Positions 57,531 to 64,000 of a stretch of 64,000 bases of DNA are shown piece after piece (within the stretch, counting starts at the first letter, position 1; every line of letters starts with the position of its first letter). Origin of the DNA: Antilocapra americana (taxonomy: Eukaryota > Chordata > Mammalia > Artiodactyla > Antilocapridae); assembly GCA_007570785.1 (NCBI GenBank), contig ML664161.1, forward strand, positions 1,549,658-1,613,657, given 5' to 3'. Made by a program: the position numbers and the translations under genes. The notes beneath the pieces were generated by a model. The model saw only the letters and a list, made by a program, of their open reading frames with translations, was not told the DNA's origin and ran no database searches.

Positions 57531-58710
57531 GAGTCTATATTAAGTGGAACACCATATCTATAAAGACAAAGTTAAAAACTGGGGCTATGCCATAGAAAAT
57601 TTTTAACACAATGAGGTATGTATTTTTAATTGATCAAAATAATCAAAGTTATTTCCAAAAAATCAACTTGCTAAAATTGTTGATGGCAATAAATAAATAC
57701 AAAAGATAGAAAGGCATGGAATAGGGTTGTTATAATTATTCATATAAAAATTAAAAAAAAATTAAACCAGAAGTGTGTCTAAAAGAATGTTCTATACTCA
57801 GAGTACATGGAAAACACAACATTTGTTCAACTTGGAATTAGTCAGAGAAGGAGTTACTATTCATAGGAATAAGAAAAGCTGCTCTATTTATACTAATTAT
57901 AATTTAAATTAAAACATTTTTTAATGTTTCTGTAAAAGAGTACATTTATTTTTATTTCTACCATGAAAAATACTTTCAGTGTATATTTCATGATCACTTT
58001 AGTTGTTCACTGAGTGCCAGGATGAGAAAATGTCTTACTGATGACTTATGTCAGTAATATGATCTGAGTGTACAAAGTTGTAAAAGTACTGCAAAAAAAC
58101 CTGTCTGGGATATAGCAGTAAGAGTTGATGGCTATCTCTATATTTTCTCTTCTACATCAAAAGCAATTAAATTACTTTGAATAAAAATGGCCTCAGTACC
58201 ATAAGGCTCTTTCTAATTCACTAACTATATTTAAACATATCTTTGAATGAGCTCATCAACCTGTATTAAATTATACACTTAGATTTGACTTTGGTCTCTC
58301 CTCCATGGTATTTTAACTTAAACTTAAGATACTCTGCAGAACTACTCCTTTGATTCAGCTTGTCAGCTTTACATTTATGAAATGGATCACAAATATAATC
58401 CCACCCTTATTCTATATTTTTACCTTATTCATTCAAATTCAATTATTCTGTTATCTGCATTTTTCCAATAATTTCTAAAGAAGTGTCCCATACTTTGAAA
58501 TATATATTGGATAAAAAAAGTAAGACATAATACTATTCTCTTGTACATTTCAAATATATTACCAGATCACTTGTATTAATTCACAATAAAAACTTGTTAT
58601 TTTCAAAAAGGAGAGAAAAAACATTTTAGTAAAATAGCATACTTCACATAACCCTGTTCAGCTGAGTGGTACTGTGTATATATATATATATAGTTAAAAT
58701 CTGGTTTTTA
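57531..58710. other. Unassigned AT-rich sequence
   Basis: No gene or repeat family is recognised. A short (TA)n run lies at about 58677-58692, directly before the SINE cluster. Confidence 0.45.
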
Positions 58711-58829
58711 GGACTTCCCATGTGGTTCAGCTGGTAAAGAATCTGCCTGCAATGTGGGAGACCTGGGTTTCATCCCTAAGTTGGGAAGATCCCCTGGAGA
58801 AGGAAAGGCTAGCCACTTCAGTATCCTGG
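58711..58829 (+). mobile_element. Bov-tA SINE, 3'-truncated
   Basis: Head and middle only ('ggacttcccatgtggttcagc' to 'gccacttcagtatcctgg'). The tail is missing because sequence switches to the next SINE. Confidence 0.87.
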
Positions 58830-58841
58830 ACTCAGTCTTTT

Positions 58842-59035
58842 GGATTTCCCTGATAGTTCTGTTGGTAAAGAATCCACCTGCAATGCAAGAGACGCCAGTT
58901 TGCTTCCTGGGTCAGGAAGATTCCATGGAGAAGGGATAGGCTACCCACTCCAATATTCTGGCCTGGAGAATTCCATGGACTGTACAGTCCATGGGGTTGC
59001 ACAGAGTTGCACATGACTGAGGGACTTTCACTTTA
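58842..59035 (+). mobile_element. Bov-tA SINE
   Basis: Near full length, from 'ggatttccctgatagttctg' to 'ctgagggactttcacttta'. It lies head-to-tail with its neighbours on both sides. Confidence 0.9.
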
Positions 59036-59242
59036 GGGCTTCCCTAATGGCTCAGATGGAAAAGAATCTGCCTGTCAATGCAGGAGACCCAGGTTCGATC
59101 ACTGAGTCAGAAAGATTCCCTAGAGAAGGGAATGCCATCCCACTCCAGTATTCTTGCCTGAGAATTCCATTGACAGAAGAGTCTGTTGGCCTAAAGTCCA
59201 TGAGTTCACACAGAGTTGGACACAACTGAGTGATTCACACAC
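59036..59242 (+). mobile_element. Bov-tA SINE
   Basis: It has an almost consensus head, 'gggcttccctaatggctcag', with tail 'cacaactgagtgattcacac' running into a CA repeat. It follows the previous SINE with no spacer. Confidence 0.92.
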
Positions 59243-59260
59243 ACACACATACACACACAC
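59236..59260. repeat. (CA)n microsatellite
   Basis: A CA run with one AT interruption, between the Bov-tA tail and the CHR SINE. Confidence 0.93.
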
Positions 59261-59261
59261 G

Positions 59262-59612
59262 TGGTACAGTGGATAGGAATTCACTGGCCAATGCAGGGGA
59301 CATAGGTTCAATCCCTAATCTGGGAAGATGTCGAATGCCATGGAACAATTAAGTCTATGAGTCACAATTACTGAGCCCACATGCTACAACTACTGAAGCC
59401 CACACACACCAGGGCCCATGAGCCACAACTAATGAGCCTGTGTGCCACATATACTCAAGTCTGCATGCCCTAGCACCTATGTGCCACAACTACTGAGCCC
59501 ATGTACTGCAATTATTGAAGCCTATGCACCTTGAGCCTGTGCTCTGCGACAAGATACTTCAATGAGAAGCCCATCCACTGCAATGAAGAGTAGCCTCACT
59601 CAATGCAATTAG
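59262..59612 (+). mobile_element. CHR-type tRNA-Glu SINE
   Basis: It has the head 'gtggtacagtggataggaattc' and 'ggttcaatccctaatctggg', then repeated 'gccacaactactgagccc'-type units to about 59612. It closely parallels the copy at 8944-9278. The typical A-rich tail is short or eroded, and ancient L1 sequence follows. Confidence 0.87.
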
Positions 59613-59671
59613 AGAAAGCCCATTGCTAAAATGCCCTAAAACAACCTACAGATTTAATGTAGTCTCAGTAA

Positions 59672-60288
59672 ATGGAAACAGTGACAGACTTTATTTTCTT
59701 GGGCTCCAAAACCACTGCAGATGGTGACTGCAGCCACGAAATTAAAAGACACTTGCTCCTTGGAAGACAAGGTATGACCAATTTAGACAATATATTAAAA
59801 ACCAGAGACATTACTCTGCCAACAAAGGTCCATCTAGTCAAAGCTATGGTTTTTCCAGTAGTCATGTATGGATGTGAGATTTAAACTATAAAGAAAGCTG
59901 AGTGCCTAAGAATTGATGTTTTTGAACTGTGGTTTTGGAGAAGTCCATTTCTGAGAGTCCCTTGAATTGCAAGGAGATCCAACCAGTCCATACTAAAGGA
60001 AATAAATCCTGAATATTCATTGGAAGGACTGATACTAAAGCTGAAACTGCAATACTTTGGCCACCTAATGTGAAGAACTGACTCATTGAAAAAGACCCTG
60101 ATGCTGGGAAAGATTGAAGGCAGGAGGAGAAGGGGATGACAGAGAATGAGATGGTTGGATGGCATCACTGACTCTATGCACATGAGTTTGAGTAAGCTCT
60201 GGGAGGTGGTGATGGACAGGGAAGCCTGGCATGCTGCAGTCCATGGAGTTGCAAGGAGTTGGACACGACTGAGTTACTGAATTGAACT
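59672..60288 (+). mobile_element. BovB LINE 3' end inside the ancient L1
   Basis: About 617 bp from 'atggaaacagtgacagac' to 'ctgaattgaact'. The 59672-59884 frame retains the C-terminal BovB pattern FLGSKTTADGDCSHEIKRHL and stops at a TAA where the usual CESW motif would follow. A weak duplication of the 'ctcagtaaa' / 'ctatcaaaa' type fits the L1 consensus at the site. Confidence 0.9.
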
Positions 60289-61493
60289 ATCAAAACTCCG
60301 ATGACATTTTTCACAGAAACAGAATTTAAAAAATGCTAAAATTTACACGAAACCACAAACACTCTGGATATGCAAAGCAATTCTGAGGAAAAAGAACAAA
60401 GCTGGAGGTATCACATATTCCCATTTCAAATTATCTTACAAAGTTATAGTAATAAAAGCAATAAGGTATTGGCATGAAAAAAAAACAACAAGACACACAG
60501 ATCAATGGAAGAGAATTGAGAGCCCAGAAATAAACATACATATATGGGCAATTAATTTATAACATAGGAACACAGAATACAGAGTGAAGAAAGAGCAAAT
60601 CTACAACAAAAAGTGTTGGAAAAACTGCACAACCACATGCACAAGAATGAAATTAGACAACTATTTCACACAATACACAATAATCAACTCAAACTAGATT
60701 AAGAAATTGAATAAATATTGGAACCCATAAATCCATAGAAGAAAACACAGACAGTATGCTCTTTGTTGTTAGCAATATCTTTCTGGATATGTCTCCTTAG
60801 GCAAGGGAAACAAAAGCAAAAATAAACAAATGGGACTCCATCAAACTAAGAAGCTTCTTCACAGAAAAGGGAACCATCAATGGAACAAACAAGACAACAC
60901 ACAGAATGGGAGAAAATATCTGCAAAGATATATATCCAATAAGAGGTCAATATTCAAAATATGTAAAAACTCATACAACTCAGAAAAAAAAAAAAAAAAA
61001 CCCAAGCAACCCAAGTGAAAAATAAGCATAAGATCTGAATAATGTTTTTCTAAAGAAGAGACAGATGGCCAACAGGAACATGAAAAAATGTTGCTCAACA
61101 TTATTGGGGAAATAATGTCATTCAATTATTAGGGAAATGCAAATCAAAATGAGTTCTTACCTCACACTTGTTAGAATGAATATATCAAAAAGGCAACAAA
61201 ATGAGTGTTAGAGAGAATGTGGTGAAAAGTGAGCCCTCATACACTGCTGGTGGAAATGGAAATTGGTATACTCACTCTGGAAAACAGCATAGAGACGCTT
61301 CAAAAAATTAAAAACAGAACTACTATATGATCCAGGTGGTCTAATTCTGGGTATTTGTCCAAAGAGTAGGAAACTAAAAGGTATGTACCCTATGTTCCTT
61401 GAAGCACTATCTATAATAGTGAATGCATGGAATTAATCTAAGTGCCCATCAATGAATAAAGAAGATGTGGGACACATATATACACATGTATAT

Positions 61494-61555
61494 AGGCTCC
61501 TCTGTCCATAGGATTTCCCAGGCAAGAATACTGGAATGGGTTGCCATTTCCTCCT
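61494..61555 (-). mobile_element. Bov-A/Bov-tA fragment, antisense
   Basis: About 62 bp: 'gctcctctgtccataggatt' and 'gaatactggaatgggttgcc', the reverse complement of the SINE middle. CA/TA simple repeats on both sides probably derive from the L1 'acacatatatacac' target. Confidence 0.85.
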
Positions 61556-61580
61556 ACACACACACACACATACACACTTA
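61556..61580. repeat. (CA)n microsatellite
   Basis: A short CA run with one AT interruption, next to the antisense SINE fragment. Confidence 0.88.
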
Positions 61581-61989
61581 CACAGTGGAATACAACTCAG
61601 GAATAAAAAAGATGAACTCTCACCATCTGCGGCAACATGAATGGACACCCTGAGTGTGTTGATAAATGAAATGTCAGAAGGAGAAAGACAAATACTGTAT
61701 GATTTCACTCACATATGGAATATCACTTTTTTTTATTTAAATAAATGAAGAAACCGAACAAAAATAAAAACATAGATAGAGAAAACAGAGTATGGTTACC
61801 AGGTGGAAGAGTATTTGGGAGAGGGTGAAATGGGTAAAGGGAGCCCATTGTACAATAACAAATGAAAAATAAACTGTTGGTGGAGAGCAGGCTGTAATGT
61901 ACGACTTTGACAAAAGTCAAAATATATTGTTGTACACGTGAAATATAAAATGCTATCAACTAAAGTTGTCTCAATAATTACATTTTAAA

Positions 61990-64000
61990 ATATTTTTCTA
62001 GTATTTGATTGACAGTTATTTTCTGAAATATACAAAAAATTATCACTACTTGCTACTGAAAAATATGACAGAACTTTTCTATCACACTCGAAGGCTTTAC
62101 CTATTAGGTGAAAATAAACATATATAACACAGCATTTTTGAAAGTAATTATATAAATCATTTTACTCTCTGCTTAATTTGAGGACCTAATACTTGATTAA
62201 AATGAAGCAAGAAAAATGCAAAATTACCCTTTTCATTATAACTATTCGTAAAGTCTTATTTTTTAGAACTTGATAATTGACCTTTCCATAAGCTTCTAAA
62301 CGAGATTTACTCAAATATATCAATATTTTTTCTGAATAATGAGAAAAGGTAATGAAGAACAATTTGCTACCCAATCAAACAATAACTTTTCTTTTTTCAA
62401 AGGACTAAATACTATGCTCAACTTTCACAACCAATCCATTTACTGCACTAATTTTATGTGTTATTATCTTAGACATAGTAGACATGATTTTTGGTATCTT
62501 AGACTTATATACTAACAAAAAGAAAGATTAAGACTGACTGATGCTTCCAAAATCATTTTATTTCTTATTATTCTCCATGTTCATTCATGGAAATGACTTA
62601 AGCTAGTAATCAGCATATTTCTGAAAACTTAGGATTTCAGAATAAACTAACATTTATGCATATTTCTCTACATAAGAAAAAAAATCTGATATCTATTAAC
62701 CTCATCATTTTATTAGAACAACTATTTTGCACAGGTCCACCCCAATTTAGTGATGTAAAACTTTTACAGCAAAAAGTAAATGTAATAAAATTATAATAAA
62801 CTAAATAGCACTGTAGCATCTGTCCTTTTTATGTAGAATAGTATTGACATCTGGGTGACTCCATCCTTGTAGTATAAGTCCTATGTCACCCAGAGTGAAT
62901 TGGGTATTTTTGAGGGTGTTTTGTCTCATTCTTTTTTTTTTTTCTTATAGTCTATTTTTCTTTCCTTCCTCTTCCTCCTCTTCTATCCTTCTAAAAAAGA
63001 GACCTTCTCAGAAATTGCAAAGCATGTCAGATGCTGTTACACTGTCAACCTGTGTACAGTGTCAAGTAAACTAAACTCAAAATTTAGCTGATATTCATTC
63101 TCAGAAAAACATTCAGAAGTATAAAGACTGGTCTAGAAATAATATAAAGACAGCAAAATCCTACCTTTTAGATATATAACTGACATTCCCCTAAGCCTAG
63201 CTGACAAACAGAGCTTCTATATTTATTACCCCACTTAACTGAACATTATTCAAATTCTCTGAAGATGATTAGCTGGAAAACTTTTATATTTCACATGCCA
63301 TAGTCACACTCCAGACTGCAAATCTAGAATTTTATTAACTTATTTTGGCATTCCAGGAAAGGTGATTTTCTTCCATAGCTAATCATCATAGTAAAATAAA
63401 ATAATATCTATATTATTTTGAACTGAAGGGAAATTACACTCACTTCAAGTGAAAAATAATGCCCACCTGGCCTCACTTACCATATGCATTTCTACATTTC
63501 TTATTCATTTATCAGTAATCAAGGTGTTTATGTAAGTTTGAAATTGGACAATGTCTTCACATGCTCATACATGTGTATGCTCTTGCTTTGACTTCTCTTA
63601 TGGAACATTTACCTAAGGAAGAGCGTCTACTTTCCTTTTTTTATCAGAAAGGTATGTAGGAAATCTAAAATGTACAAATAAGAGGTTATACAAAAAAAAT
63701 GAAAAAGATACTGAAGACAATTAGACATGTACTTTAATTTTCAGCTATAAAAGTTATTAGAAATGTTACTTGCACTTTGTTTAAGGATGATATCAATATA
63801 AATTTACAGGATCAAAACAAACAAATGTAGTAACATCTGAAAATGTATGGTACAGAATAAAGGTTCAAGAACTATTCTGCATGCCTTCCCCACTTAGGAT
63901 GACACTGGTGTGGTTATAATCTTCAACAAGAAGGAAAAAATGAAGTTCTTCAAAACTATGCTCTCATTACTGAATTTCCTCTCTCTTTTTATCTGGGACT
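61990..64000. other. Unassigned AT-rich sequence to the end of the window
   Basis: No mobile element, exon or RNA gene was recognised over 2 kb. A T-run is at about 62932-62943, followed by a pyrimidine-rich CTTCCT tract to about 62990. The short frames here have no domain signal. Confidence 0.45.

Larger units (their letters stand above)
59615..61985 (+). mobile_element. Ancient L1 (L1M-type), interrupted by BovB and a SINE fragment
   Basis: Left stub: 59615-59670 ('attgctaaaatgccctaaaac', 'cctacagatttaatg'). It resumes at 60289 with 'atcaaaactccgatgacat' and continues through ORF2 and 3' UTR motifs: 'ctggaggtatcacatattcc', 'acacagatcaatggaagag', 'atgatttcactcacatatgg' and 'gtatggttaccaggtgg'. 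It ends near 61985. No open frames remain. It is more diverged than the 42287 and 51497 L1s. Confidence 0.8.

Noticed and set aside
58711..59612. tRNA genes suggested by SINE heads
   Set aside because: The heads of Bov-tA and CHR elements descend from tRNAs, but they lack intact anticodon and acceptor arms and are fused to SINE bodies. No functional tRNA is supported here or at the other SINE copies.
62883..63074. Possible signal-peptide protein (hydrophobic, serine-rich frame)
   Set aside because: The apparent hydrophobic segment is produced by a T-run followed by a CTTCCT pyrimidine tract. There is no supporting context.
1..64000. A new multi-gene biological system (defence, biosynthetic or conjugative)
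   Set aside because: No cluster of intact genes exists in the window. All recognisable coding sequence belongs to decayed LINEs. The points of interest are structural and evolutionary rather than an encoded system.

Overview
This window is mammalian nuclear DNA from a ruminant, almost certainly a bovid (cattle, buffalo, sheep or goat; I cannot say which). The evidence is the repeat content. There are about ten BovB (RTE-clade) LINE pieces and about a dozen tRNA-derived Bov-tA SINEs. A Bov-A2 dimer, a Bov-A monomer, two CHR-type tRNA-Glu SINEs and ruminant-type L1 elements are also present. The DNA is AT-rich and dense with insertions. I found no host protein-coding exon, no functional tRNA or rRNA gene and no bacterial or phage-type system. 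Every long open frame that gives a recognisable protein is a decayed LINE reverse transcriptase, endonuclease or ORF1 piece, or lies antisense to one.

Layout. 1-7.5 kb: a BovB remnant on the minus strand (1238-3120), two minus-strand Bov-tA copies, a TG microsatellite and an old hAT-Charlie MER5-type DNA transposon. 7.5-10.6 kb: an ancient L1 that later received a solo retroviral LTR, a CHR SINE and a poly(A)-tailed segment resembling an L1 3' transduction carrying an LTR. 10.6-20 kb: old sequence with three BovB 3' ends, three Bov-tA copies and three strong inverted repeats. 20.2-24 kb: a second ancient L1 holding a minus-strand BovB, itself split by a plus-strand BovB, plus Bov-tA, Bov-A2 and Bov-A. 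24.6-25.4 kb: another BovB. 25.4-36.2 kb: a long stretch with almost no recent insertions. 36.2-40.1 kb: a BovB, a Bov-tA and a young-looking L1 3' end.

The centrepiece is at 40.6-50.4 kb. A near-full-length BovB on the minus strand is split by a plus-strand L1 (42287-49050) that keeps its 5' UTR, a YY1-like site at about +13, three tandem UTR units of about 146 bp, both ORFs (broken) and its 3' UTR. The L1 has lost much of its endonuclease and N-terminal reverse transcriptase region. 51.5-55.4 kb: an older L1 interrupted by a BovB. 58.7-62 kb: a pile of Bov-tA and CHR SINEs, then another ancient L1 with BovB and SINE fragments inside. The last 2 kb hold nothing I recognise.

These elements do not form a pathway. 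They are a stratified record of LINE-driven insertion, in which L1 and BovB copies also provided the machinery that moved the SINEs. Boundaries come from reading the sequence by eye against remembered family consensus patterns. They are usually good to about 10 bp where a target-site duplication (TSD) is given and looser elsewhere.
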